Part shown: positions 11,057 to 22,763 of the stretch, piece after piece
Layout of the letters: each line of letters begins with the position of its first letter
Position numbering within the stretch: position 1 is the first letter of the stretch
Source of the DNA: Chaetomium olivaceum
Lineage: Eukaryota; Ascomycota; Sordariomycetes; Sordariales; Chaetomiaceae
Assembly (NCBI GenBank): GCA_039881045.1
Contig: JAYWVB010000003.1
Span: 62,001 to 126,000, forward strand
DNA length: 64,000 nt
Direction of reading: 5' to 3'
The notes under the pieces: model-generated
Told to the model about the DNA's origin: nothing
Seen by the model: the letters and a program-made list of their open reading frames with translations, nothing else
The model's database searches: none
Made by a program: the position numbers and the translations under genes

Positions 11057-14000
11057 TGTGGAGATGTATCAGCTTCTCGTTAGTGCCGGGTCGATGGCTC
11101 TGTAGGGCGTGCTGGTGATGGTCTTGGTGCTGTCTCAGCGGCTGTTGGTGTTGCGTGTGCTTGTGTCTGTGTGCGGTGTGTGCGGTGTGTGTGCTTGTGC
11201 GTGCGTTTGTGCGTATGTGTGTGGGCGTGTGGTGTGTTGTTGTAAGTGGTATGAGAGGAAAGACGTGGAAAGACAAGGGACGGCCCAGGGTATTTAAGTA
11301 GATAGAAACAATAGACGTTGAAGGAGGCCTGATAAGGCTGAGTGGAGAGCTCCGTGAGTGGGGAGCGTCCCGGTATGCCTGCAAGTGATCTTGCATACTC
11401 TGTAGGGATGTGACCATTACCACACTGGAAGTAGCCCAGGTCTGGCTTAAGCGTCCGGGGGAGGCTTGGTCAAAGCAAGGTACCCAGGCACGAGTTATGG
11501 CGAGACTTCTCATCCGTGGAGTGTGGGTACAGAAACCCACGGGGGACAGCCAGCGAGGGCGTGTAACGACGGTGCAGAACACTTCAACCACGTGGGGTGC
11601 ACTAGCACGGCCACGCCAGGTCGAATTTCGAGACTTCTCGGACTGAGAAAGCCGGAAGGACAAGTTAGTCATGAGGGACACAACCTTAGTCCTAGACGCA
11701 GCCCGAGCGGCCGCTACTAGACAACACCACCCACCCCTGGTTGCCCCGGTTTTCGATAGAACTGGACCACGGCATCTAGTATCTCGGTGCCTGCTGCGAG
11801 AACCAAACTGCTAAGTAAGCTAGAACATGAGGGTTGACTAGGCAAGTCAGTGGCCGAGGTGAGGTTCTCCCACAACGTTAGAATCAGTCCTCCGTGGTGC
11901 GCGGGCCGTGCGAGTGTTTCCGGGACAAGGCTGCATGGGAGGCCGCGGGTACGGCACAGTCAAGCGAGAGAGAGAGTGCATGTGTGTGTATGTGTGTCAA
12001 GCATCGCAGGGTTGCCATTTGGGATTCTATTAGCTTAGCCCTATAGGTACTGTATTGTGCGTGGATGAGCAACGGGGTGGCAGAGCCTTCTCCCTCCACG
12101 GGAAGCAGCCGGTTATCCTCCGGGGACGGGACGGTGCAACGGCGCTGACGGAGGAGGTGTAACGAAGCAGAGGGAGAGGGAGGGAGATGGGCTGTGCGCT
12201 TGACAGAGTGGAGAGAGCGCGGTAAACCCGTCCACTATCCCTAGAAAGGTAACTGCTGAACCCCAATCATGCTTCGAAAATTCGACAAAGCTCCACAAGC
12301 CTGAAAACCAAGCATTCATCCATTCGTCAGCCAGACGCCGACAACCGTTCAAACTCGCGCAGTCTGAGTTCGGATTGGATAAGGGAGGCCTGCTCCGTGC
12401 ACTGCCAAGGGGTGACAGGGGATCAAGGATGGCCAGACTCTTTTCCCTTGAGCAAAGTGCCCCGCTTTTTCCCTTCTCTGCTTTCTCGGACTCTGCCCTG
12501 AAGGAATCCTGCCTTGCGGCCTTCCTTGTCGGCCGCTGGTGTGTCAGCACCCTCGATGCGGCGACGCGCCATGCCTTCGTGGGCATTTTTCTTTGTTTCC
12601 TTCGTCCCGCTGGAGTCACACGTCGAAACCAGAAGAGAGATCATGCAGTGGTCATTCCTACCCAACAGATTTGTTTTGCCGCGTACGGACGGCATGGATG
12701 CAGACAATTGTGCCGCCGGGAGGATTTGACGGGGTTGAGGGGCGAGGAGGTGAGGGGGTGAGGGGGCATCGACTTGATGCGAGGCTTTGGTGTGAGCCTT
12801 GCGGTGCTCAGCCTCAGCCGCGGCTGGACGTTGACGTATTGGGCCTATTTCCTTTGTTCATATTCCTTTTCCTTGGTTCATCCGACAAGGCTACGTCGAC
12901 AGATCCGGCAGACCGCCGCAGAGTCCTGCTGTGCCGTTGCCGCACATAACTATCATTAGCCGAGCAAGGAATGATAGAAAAAAAGAAGAGGAGGCCGCCT
13001 CGTCGGTTTTTCGCACCCACCCCGCCTTCTCCGTCTCCGTCTCTTGCCTGTCTGTCGCGGGTGACGTCGTTTCTTCACGGGCGAGAACTGTTTCATGGCC
13101 CCGAGAGTTCGGTTGTTGTTTACGACCCGAAGACCCTCACTGGCCTTGTGGCCCCCGTTGACTGACCTCACCCTACACAGCCACCCCTCTTTCTCTTCTC
13201 TTCTCCAACGCTCTCCGGCATTCTGTGAGCAGACTTTGGCCTTGTGACTCCTGAAGTGGATCTCACGACGTTGAGTTGCCAACATGACGACTCCTGATCG
13301 ACGGCTGCCCGGTTTCTGTCCCCCGACCGTTCATCCGTTGGTATGTTGTGCCAGACCGGACAGGCGTGTTATCGCAACTCGCTTTGCTCCTTTGACGTCA
13401 GGCGACTGTTTCTTTTCTATCTCTTGCTTGCCGTTCCGTCTTTGCCCACAAGGCGGAACAAGGGACTAAGGGAGGGGGGGGAGGACGGATGGGAGTGGAT
13501 GGATCAATGGCAACAACTGGCTGCGTAGGAGCTATTTCAGGTTTATACCAGGCTCGGGGGACCACGCACGACAACTGATCACCAGCGCCTAGAGCGACTT
13601 CGGCCCCGTGAATGACTCTCGCCGCCCAGAGGTCCACCGCACCAGATTAGGCGCGCCGATGCTCCCTCGTCAAGTTCCTGTTAGCACGTCTCACCGAGCT
13701 CGAGATCAGAATGACCGCGACCCAACGTGGCACTAGCCCGGTACACATCCTCGTCGCCTGGTCCGGCCGGCCCTTTTACACCCCCCTCCCGCCAGCAGAG
13801 TCCCTGATGGCCACCCAACGCAGGGGAGTACGGGAAGGAACAGCGTTCGGTCCATTGACCACTCTGGAAGGGGGTGGAACCTCCGAGGGCATGCTATCCC
13901 CATCCCTATCCCCACCTCTACCACCACCTTCACCCCTTTGCGCGAGCAGACCCTCAGCGCGCAAGGCAACCGACTGCCTGCTATGCCCACCCGCCAGGGC

Positions 14001-15156
14001 GTGGCATGGGCCCAGCGACCTCCGGCGAAGAAAGAACCGCACATGCATCCAACCCGCCGTGGTGCGCGGACGGCTTGCGGGGGAGCGAAGCAGCCACGCC
14101 TCCCGCCACCACCACCACCACTCCCCTCAACCCCTTTCTCCCCTTGTCCACCGTTTTGTTTCTTGAACGGAGCGGTGTATACTGAACCCCAGACGCAAGG
14201 CGGCTCACTCCCGTACCACTCCTCGCGGCCCTCCCTCACGTAGGTACATACCTAGACAGGAGACAGATGCCCCTCGCCCGGCTCATGGCTCACAACGGAC
14301 CTCGTTTCAAGACACCTTGGCCTCGGGGGGACGTTTCTGTTGGGAGGCGGGGAGGGCTTGCCGACGACGTGCCGCCATTTTGTTGAGCACCCGCCAGCAT
14401 GTCATCATATCTGTGCACAGCACGGCCAGGTAGGCAGGACGTATTGAGCCTGACAGATAGGCATCCCACCCTCCCCCACGCTCCCCTGATCCACGGGTTG
14501 GTGCTGTCCAAGAAGCCCGAGGTTCGCGCACCGGTTGAGTCAATCATGCTTTTAGAAGAGGATACCTCAAGTCCTGCCCCGCGGTCGTGTGGACTGACTG
14601 AGGTTGCGTGTTGGTTTCTTAATAATGTCGTCTTTTCTTGCCATGAGGCCACCTCCGGTGCGGCATGGATGGGCTACACCCAGTCACTTGGGTTTCGCCG
14701 CCCCCGAAGCGGAACAGAGACATGACGCTTGAAGGCAGAACGGCGTGGACCACACTACCTGCATTATCATTACTTGTATTCACGGTTGCACTAGTTCTGA
14801 CAGCGGTGTGTGTCGTCGGTCGTCGTCGGTCGTCTATGAGACAGTCTAAAAAAACCGTTCCCCATCTAACCCCCCAAAATGGGCCTATGTTGGCACACAC
14901 AAAGATCGTACTGTACATTAGCCATGCTCGCCCACCCCGGCCCCAACATGTCCCCCGAACCTTTCCCGCTTCCCTCTCAGCATCGAAGCCCAGCTGCTGG
15001 CCTCGACACGTTACCGCCATGAACAACCCGCACCACCCTGCCCCCCCTCTTCACTTCCCTTCTTCTGACGCCTCAGTTGATCCCGACCAGCAGCAGCAGT
15101 GCGTGACCCTCGCCAGACGATAGCCGCCCTGACACAATGGAATGCAAGTGTGTGCG
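11057..15156. other. 4.1-kb intergenic region, no gene seen
   Basis: The leader upstream of 11056 is CA/GT-rich, with a TTAAATA element near 11293-11299. The rest shows no ORF with coherent composition or a recognisable domain on either strand. There is a CCACCAC-type tract near 14106-14126. Confidence 0.5.
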
Positions 15157-17560
15157 TTAGACCTTCTGCTTTGGGACTCGGCTCACGGTGAAATGATCGT
15201 CCCTGCAGGGCCGGTCCGCGACGAAGACCTCGAAGTGAACATCGGCGATGCCATAGATGTACACAGCGAGCTTCCGCGGCGAACGATCCTCGAGAACCTC
15301 CCGGTTCTTGCACTTGTCGCCCACTGGATAGTCCACCAGTCCCTCCATCCTGTAGGGGGTTTTGTAAATGACCACGGTGGGGACTGGGTCGTCTGTGAAG
15401 GCCTCCTCGGGGGGGAAGGGGAAGAAGCTCGGTTTCTTTTTGGTGTTGGAGACCCCGTCACCCTGTATAAACCGTCATTGGTTTTGGTAAGCTTATGATC
15501 GTTGCTTGGGGAGGGGGTTATAGAAGGCGAAGAGAGGAACAGTGGCATCGAAAGAGTAGTGTAGTTGGGTGGGGGGGGCGGGGTAGGTTATAGGATATGT
15601 GGTAAAAACGAACCTTGGCAATAAACCACTTGATATTCCCGGATCTCCTGTCAAGACAGTAGCCAAAGCTCGCTTTGGCCTCCTTCTTGTTGTCATCTTG
15701 GTGGTCTTGGTGGTCTTGGCCGTCTTGGTCGTCTTGGTCGTCTTGGTCGTCTTGGTAGTCTTGGTCGTCCTGGTAGTCTTGGTCGTCTTGGTCGTCTTGG
15801 TAGTCTTGGTCGTCCTGGTAGTCTTGGTCGGTGGGGTCTGGGTTGGCCTCTTCTTGCTCCAGTTGGATTCCCCTCAAGCAAGCGCCGTTCTTGACGGCAA
15901 ACACCCTACACCGGGGGCATGGTCAGTATAGAGCATCTCAGCCAAACCTTTCTGGACAAGTACTGACCCATCCTCATTGGTGAAGACGACCGTGTCCCCG
16001 AACTCCTTCTCTAGCTCAGCCTGGACCAGGGCGTTGCACCCAAACCCACCCACCACCACAATCCGCTAGATGACAAGCCTTGGTTAGCTGTCGCACGAGC
16101 AGATAGTAACGACGATGATCGGGCCATGGAGCCCAGGTTGGCTGACTGCCGAGACGTACCGCTACTTGATTGGCAGCCCCCACTTGCTCTTTAGCGAAAC
16201 GCACAATGTCCCGGGCGGTGGGTGAAAGTGCCTCACGAATATCAGATCTGGGGCACGGTCATGTTAGCAAACGCTGAAGACGCGGGGAGAAGGAGGGTTC
16301 ACCGTTGTAGCCCTACAGCGCGGGGAGTCCCGTCCGTAAATCGAACGGGCAAGTAGTCAATGGTATTGTTCATCCAGAACGGGAGAGGTTTCCTCTCCAT
16401 GCTCTTCCACAACTCCTCGATCTTGGGATCCAGTGTGGCCTGGTCGAGGGATGCATGGCGAACATCCGCCCAAGCCTTGACTTTATCCTTGGCGAAAGAG
16501 ACGAAGTCATCTTTCATGAAGATGGAGCCAAGGAACCTCCCTTGTGGGTACACGCACCCGCCGACGATGAGGAGAGGTTGTACACGATAGTATCCTGGAG
16601 GTCATGGCCTATCTGTTAGCAAATCACCGAACCAGGAACAGCAGGGGGCGTCCGCGGAGAGCGAAGAGGCAAAGAGGTAGGGGAAAGGACTTACGACAGT
16701 GCCGCCGCCGCAGTCGAGGATGAGGATCTTGTCTCCGTTCTGGAAGGTGCGTCAGTGATTTTTCAACAGCGCCGTTACATGGCAGGGCACACCGTCTCTT
16801 GCGGGAGAAGACTTTGTAAACGGCGGGCAGGGAACACGTACCTTGGGCCGCTTGTCACGGGGAATACAGGGAATTATGGCCATGGCGGCTGCCAATGGCT
16901 CACTGACGAGGTTATGCTTGACGGCTTCGCCGCCACCGAACGCGAGGATGCCAGATGCGTTGATGGCTTGTTCCATCCTGTTGCGGCTTTCTTGCTTCCA
17001 GATAGCTGGGATACCGAACACGAATCGTGTCTTGACCTTCTCAGGCGGGAGGGCACTGGCATCCAGCAAGTAATCCTTGACACCCTCAGACCCATCAGCC
17101 CACAAGCGCTTGATGTACTCGGCCAGTGCGTGGACCCCGGAGCCGTGGTTCTTGTTCTTGTCAAGGGCTTGTTGTATTGTGCCATGACGCATGGGATGAT
17201 GGAGGTCGGAAAGTCCATTAGGATCCATCGCCGAGAGTTTCAGTAATATGAGCCTGTCCTCACCGGTAGCGATGCCGCTGCCGTAGATGTTGCTGTCCTC
17301 ACCGATGCCCAATTCGGTTGGTTCCAAATCGTTCACACGCCGCTGTAGCTTGATCGATTTCGGCGGCTTGGGGTTGGTGGTGCCGGGGACGAACAAGCAA
17401 CAAGAAATGCCGCTGGTCCTGCATAGGGACAAGAGAAGTCAGCTACCGGACACGGGGGGTCATGACCGGCGCCGCCGTTGGTTGGCTGGGGATGAAAAGG
17501 GGTCGCAACTTACGAGACGCCAATGTCGATACCGACGACGAGAGTGGGGACCGGTTCCAT
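15157..17560 (-). CDS. Hsp70-like ATPase (actin-fold), 8 exons
   Basis: The start is MEPVPTLVVGIDIGVSTSG, a phosphate-1 loop of the Hsp70/actin fold. Phosphate 2 is LILDCGGGTVD across exons 3-4, and the adenosine motif is RIVVVGGFGCN in exon 6. Exons: 17560-17514, 17418-16842, 16739-16695, 16594-16303, 16247-16160, 16065-15968, 15905-15614, 15462-15157; all junctions are GT-AG and phase-compatible, about 581 aa. This is the diverged fungal Hsp70-like class rather than a canonical chaperone: it lacks the EEVD tail, and its role is unknown. In exon 4 the frame changes between DTIVYNLSSSSAG and CVYPQGRFLGS. One missing G in the GGG run near 16571-16575 would repair it. Exon 7 carries an Asp/Gln/Tyr repeat. 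Exon 8 ends with RVPKQKV. Confidence 0.8.
15692..15829 (-). repeat. In-frame 9-bp minisatellite inside the Hsp70-like gene
   Basis: About fifteen copies of a 9-mer close to GTCTTGGTC (plus strand), read on the minus strand as DQD/YQD units. A higher-order block DQDYQDDQDYQDDQ occurs twice. It sits in exon 7, between the conserved actin-fold end and the C-terminal domain. Confidence 0.9.
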
Positions 17561-18672
17561 CGCGTCCTTGGGAGGGGTTGCGTGTGAAGGGACGAAGGTG
17601 GCTGTCGGGTTCCGCTGATTCCGGGCAATGTGTAGAGACTGGGGGGATATGACGAAGGGTGAACAGGGACTGATAGTCCAGATGCTCGCAGCAAAAAGAG
17701 GTTCGGTGGGAAGTTCTGGCGGAGGGTCGAGCAATAATCGATCGGATGGTTGACGAGTTTGAGGTGAGAATAAGGGGGCACTGAGGGCGGTTTTGCCAAA
17801 AACGTGTGAGCAACGGCTGACAGCTAAGCAGAGAACAAGAATGTCTCTAGAAGAACCTTTAACGAAAGGCGAGCAAGGGTTGAGAGAGAGAATGCGAGCG
17901 GAGAGAAAGGCAGAAAGGACTTATGCACCCAAGGGCACCCCACCGATTGTTTGAACTTCTGTTTGTCTAAGAGATGACCTGACAAATCGGCGATTGAAAA
18001 GAAGCAGAAAGCAGCAGGCCGCGATGGCGGTACCACAATCGTGATAGCATAGCAACAAGCAAGTGAAGAAGCTCGCGCGTGAGTCAACTCAAAGAACATT
18101 TCGATTGCTCGTTGAGCTCAGAACCAATCCCACTCCAAGGCCCGCGCATATACAGGTCAGAGTTGACCCCATCAAATGCAGACTGACCGGCTGAGACGAA
18201 CCCAGCCGGCACCTGTGGGCTGTGGAAGCGGGCGTCCGCAGGTAAAAACCCGGCCCGAGCCCCTAACCGACGAGACCGGAGCGGAGCCACTTGGGTACCA
18301 ACCCTCCGTTCTGCGGCCCATGTTTGACACCGTCTGCCTGCTCTGGAAGAGAAGGGTCGTCGCCCTGCAGCTTCCCGTCATCCCCAGTGTGGCGCCTGTG
18401 GCGTCGCCGGAACCGGTGGCCAGGACGTCTCCTCTCTGTTTGTTGTGATTGCGAGCCGCGCTGCTCTGCTCGTGGTTGAAGCGTCAGGCCAAGACAACAA
18501 AGAAGACAAAGAGCGAACCATCGCACAAGAGTCCACAATATCGCAACATTGAAACGCTCGAGCATCTTCACCGTTCTCATCACCACGAAGGACTAGCTCG
18601 GTGCTGAACATCAAGTCCCGTCGCAGTACCCCCGTTTTCTCGTTTTGCTACATCTTTCCGTATAAGGACATT
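17561..18672. other. Divergent intergenic region
   Basis: This 1.1-kb stretch separates the start of the Hsp70-like gene (minus) from the start of the next gene (plus), so it should hold both promoters. No gene is seen, and no TATA box stands out. Confidence 0.5.
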
Positions 18673-20222
18673 ATGCCTCACGACGAGCAGCAAGAGCCCG
18701 CCTCCGGGCTGCCGGACAATACGACCGGCGACGGAAATGTCGAGGCCATCCATCCCATCCCCGGCACAAGCTCCCGCCCTGTGCCCAGTGTGAAATGCGA
18801 TGCGATGTGTTGCAGACATGGACAGGACTGGCTTCGCTACCACAGAGGGCTGGTAAGCCAGGTAGATGGGCCGGGCAAAGACACTTTGGAGAACCGCGCA
18901 TGGGATAGACTGGCGAGGGGAATAAGGACGGAAGCTGAGATGCTCGAGGAGCTTGGCCTCGCGCGCTGGCGTGATCTGAGCCCCAGCGTCCGCAAGAAAC
19001 TGAAGTCGTGGTCCCCAGTGGCTGAGAAGCTTTGGGAGTCCGACTTTTCTGCACACCAAGTAGCTCTTGTCGAAGTCTGGATATGGCGTTATGTCGAAGA
19101 GACCCTTCTATTCTTCTCAAAGAGCGCCGAAGAACCTGACGGCGCCGTCGAGTGCTCCTCCCCAGTGTGGGAGCACGTACGAACCCTGACTCGCGACCTT
19201 CAGCGTAAGCCGCCACTTACACATGGACTTCCGACTGTACCAACCATGCTGACATACTGGCCGCTAGCTGTACGTACCATCCCGGACGACGACCCACTAC
19301 TTCAAAATTATTGCCGCATCCAGTTCAACGGATGGCGTTTTATAACCGAGCATCTTGTCCGGATGGGCTTGGGACTAAAGGAGTTTGTCACGCCGGCGGT
19401 CCTGATGGCGCACTGCAAGAAATCCCTCCGTCAGCTCATGGTTGACGGCGAAACCAGGCTCCCAGACTTGGTTGACGACAAGGACTGGAGGGCCCGCGGC
19501 AACCTCGAGATGCTGGAGGAAGTGCTCCAGGCTGCGCTCAAAGTGCAGTACTGCATGCATAACCTGGAGGCGGCCTACAGTCTCCGATTCACCCCTATCG
19601 GTTCGGACCAGCCCTGGGGCTTCCCGTTCGACAAAGAAAAGATGAAGGCGTTTGATCCTCCCGAGATTCCACCCTCGAAGGATAAACAGGAGCTGCCGGT
19701 CGTGGGGCTTGTCTGCGCACCCATGTTGGCGGTCCACCCACGCTTTGACGAAGGCTTTGGCAAGGTTCTCATCCAGGTCACTCCAATGTCTGTCATAATG
19801 CCATGGGTGTATGCTGGGCGCCCGGCCAAGAAGTACACGTTTCCTGAATGTAAGGAGTCCGTGGAAAAACGCCGTGTCAAGAGGATTCGGGTAGAGGCGG
19901 GGCTGCCGGCCGAAGAGCCGGCCGAAGAGGAGGCCGAAGAGATCGAGGGGGCCGGAAACCGAGGAGGAGCGGCAGACCAGAAACGCGCCGGCAGAAAGAG
20001 GTGAAAGCGCAGCAGGAGGCGGCAAAAGAGTTAGTGAAGAAGGAGAAACAAACCGCGGAAGCTTTGCTGAAAAAGCAGGAAGATGAGGCGAAAGCGTTGC
20101 TAGAAGAGCAAAAAAGGGTGGCCGAGACACTTCTGGCCGAGCAGAAGAGGAAGGCGAAAGAGCTGTTGGCTAACCAGGAGGCCCACCGGCAGGTTGAGGC
20201 AAAAAGGAGTAGGTACAGGTAG
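18673..20222 (+). CDS. Unknown fungal protein with charged coiled-coil tail
   Basis: I do not recognise a domain. The ATG at 18673 (MPHDEQQEP) begins a 443-codon intronless frame that stops at 20002-20004. It contains a Cys/His cluster (CDAMCCRH), a helical Trp-rich middle (WIWRYVEETLLFF, GWRFITEHLVRMG) and an acidic/basic C-terminus. From about 20001 the next frame is coding-like to 20222, an amphipathic helix made of units such as AEALLKKQEDEAKALLEEQK. That helix is a plausible natural C-terminus, so the stop at 20004 probably results from one or more small indels between about 19920 and 20000. An intron there is not supported by a good GT-AG pair. The transcript probably diverges from the Hsp70-like gene. 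Confidence 0.6.
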
Positions 20223-20737
20223 GTAAACGAGGCTGCGGGACGAGATGTCGAGGTGTTGAGAGGAAAGCGTGGGTTTGTGGGGATTTTCCGAAGGGAAAGG
20301 TTCGAATAGGACCTGTGGAAGGGATGGTGTCATTGAGATATGTAGGTAAGGTACCCGAGCTTTTAATTAATTCTCCGAGTTACGTGTTTTGTAACATATT
20401 GTGATTTCAATCGGATTTCGGCTGTTCAAGGTTTTCAAGGTTACCACCTTACCTTCGTTATGTACATACCTTGTGCAGAGAGGCAGACACTACAGATTAT
20501 CTGTACTGAACTTACCAAACTGAATCTGGTACGTAATATGGTATGTTACATACTAGTATAGTACCTTACCCAATATTACCATCCATCATCCAGGGTTTCT
20601 TTGCCGAGACCTGCGGCATGCGCCGAGCGGATAAGATAACGGGCTTTTCCTCAGTGACATTTTATTTTCGGGGTGATCCATCCCACCCGGCTGCATTGAG
20701 CATCGAGGGGAACAACCTGGAAGTTGTACCACCGACA
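20223..20737. other. Intergenic, SPB4 upstream region
   Basis: AT-richer DNA with several GGTAC/ACCTT elements (20336-20353, 20440-20475, 20555-20575). An upstream ORF continues in frame into SPB4, but its translation is not conserved-looking, so it is treated as leader. Confidence 0.5.
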
Positions 20738-22763
20738 ATGCCGCCAGAACAGGCCCGCGCTAGGAAGACGCCTAGATCGTGGGATGCCCTCACCCCAAGC
20801 CTTGCGCCATGGATCCTTGATTACCTCTCGTCAATGGGCTTTGAGCAGCCCACGCCGGTGCAAAAATCATGCTTCGACATCTTCCGTGGGAACAAGGACG
20901 TGGTCGTTGAGGCGGTCACGGGGAGCGGGAAAACACTTGCTTTTCTGGTACCGGTAGTCGAAGTATGTGCGCCTGCGATTAATGACCCCGGGGTGATTGA
21001 TCGCCTTGCTAACTATATTTGCGACACAGAGACTTTTACGATCCGAAGACCCAGCAAAGAGACACCACGTCCAAGCCATCATCATCTCCCCTACCCGAGA
21101 GCTCGCGTCCCAGATCTACAACGTCCTCGTCTCCTTCATCAAGTTCCATGCGCCATCTGCCCATCTCCTGCCGCACACCAAGGGCGACGAGAAGCGACCT
21201 GCGACAACGGATCCCGTAGTTGTACCGCAGCTCCTGGTTGGAGGGACGACGAAAGCTGCCGAAGACCTGAGCACATTTCTCCGTCTGTCGCCCAACATCC
21301 TCATCGGGACTCCAGGTCGGCTTGCCGAACTGCTGTCTAGTCCATATGTCAAAGCGCCGTCTCCTTCGTTCGAGGTCCTGGTCATGGACGAAGCCGACCG
21401 TTTGCTCGACCTCGGCTTCTCCCAGGAGCTTACACGGATATTGGGCTACCTCCCGAAGCAGCGCCGCACCGGGTTGTTCAGCGCCTCGCTGAGTGAAGCG
21501 GTAGAGAGACTTATCACCGTAGGCTTGCTGTACCCACACAAGATAACCGTGCGGGTGAAGAGCCTGAGAGATGGCGGCATTGTTCAAGAGAGGAAGACGC
21601 CCATGTCATTGCAGATGTCCTACATCGTAACACCCGCAAGCCAAAAGCTCCCGGCATTATGTCAGCTTCTAGAGCGGCTCGAGCCCCGGCCGTCCCGCTC
21701 CATCGTGTTCTTCTCCACATGCTTCGCCGTCAAGTACTTTGCCCGCGTCCTGCATGGTGTCCTCCCGCCGGGCTTCTCCATCGTCTCCCTCCACGGCAAG
21801 CTCGAGCCCCAAGTCCGCGAGAAGAACTTTGAGCGCTTCGTCAACGCCACCTCCCCAACCGTCCTCCTCACCACCGACATCGCCGCCCGCGGCCTCGACA
21901 TCCCCCAAGTCGACCTCGTCGTCCAGCACGACCCACCAACCGACACCAAAGTCTTCATCCACCGCTGCGGGCGCGCCGGGCGCGCCGGCCGCCGCGGCCT
22001 CGCCGTCGTCTTGCTCCAACCCGGCCGCGAGGAGGGCTACGTGCAGCTGCTCGACGTGCGGCAGACACCCATCACCCCGCTCACCAAACCACCCATCTCG
22101 GTCACGGCCGCCGACGCCGAGCTCGCGTCCTCGCGCATCCGCGCCCAGGCCCGCGCCGACCGCGACATCTACCAGCTCGCGCAGCGCGCCTTTGTCAGCT
22201 GGGCCCGCAGCTACCTCGAGCACCAGGCCACCTCCATCTTCCGCGTCGCCGACCTCGACTGGGCCGACCTCGCGCACGGCTACGGCCTGCTCGAGCTGCC
22301 CAAGATGCCCGAGGTCCGCGGGCTGGACCGCTCGCTGGGCTTGGCCATCGACACGGAGAATATCCCGTTCCGCGATAAGGACCGCGAGAAGAAGCGGCTT
22401 GCGGAGCTCGAGCAGTGGAAGAAGGACAAGGCCGCCAGGGAGGCGCTGCGCGCGAGCGGCGGTGGTGTTGGTGGTAGTGCTGGTGACGCGGCGGATGCGC
22501 TGAAGCGCAAGAAGAATGATGCGTGGAGCGGCAAGCACGAGCAGGAGGACGTCAAGGTTGCGCGGCGGGAGAAGAAGCGCCGGAAGAGGGAGGCGCAGCG
22601 CCTGGGGGATATGACGGAGAGGGAGAGGGAGGAGCAGAGGAAGTTGGATGAGATGATTGCTGAGGTGCGGAAGCGGAATGCTGAGGCCGCGGCGGCGGCG
22701 CAGACGGCTGGTGGCCCCGGGGTGGGTGGTGGTGGTGATGAGTTTGAGGGGTTCGATGATTAG
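20738..22763 (+). CDS. SPB4: DEAD-box ATP-dependent rRNA helicase Spb4
   Basis: Two exons, 20738-20962 and 21030-22763 (652 aa). The 67-nt intron has donor GTATGT, branch GCTAAC at about 21008-21013 and acceptor CACAG. Motifs: Q motif near residues 35-42; motif I AVTGSGKT (59-66); PTRELA; GTPGRL; DEAD (195-198); motif V TDIAARGLD; motif VI HRCGRAGRAGR. The C-terminus after the helicase core matches the Spb4 type: YLEHQATSIFRVADLDW, LELPKMPEV, then a basic coiled tail (KKRRKREAQR) ending DEFEGFDD. Spb4 works in the nucleolus on 60S pre-ribosomal particles (established for the family). The start MPPEQARARK is preferred because the longer upstream frame is not family-like. Motif III reads SAS (226-228) instead of the usual SAT. 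Confidence 0.93.
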
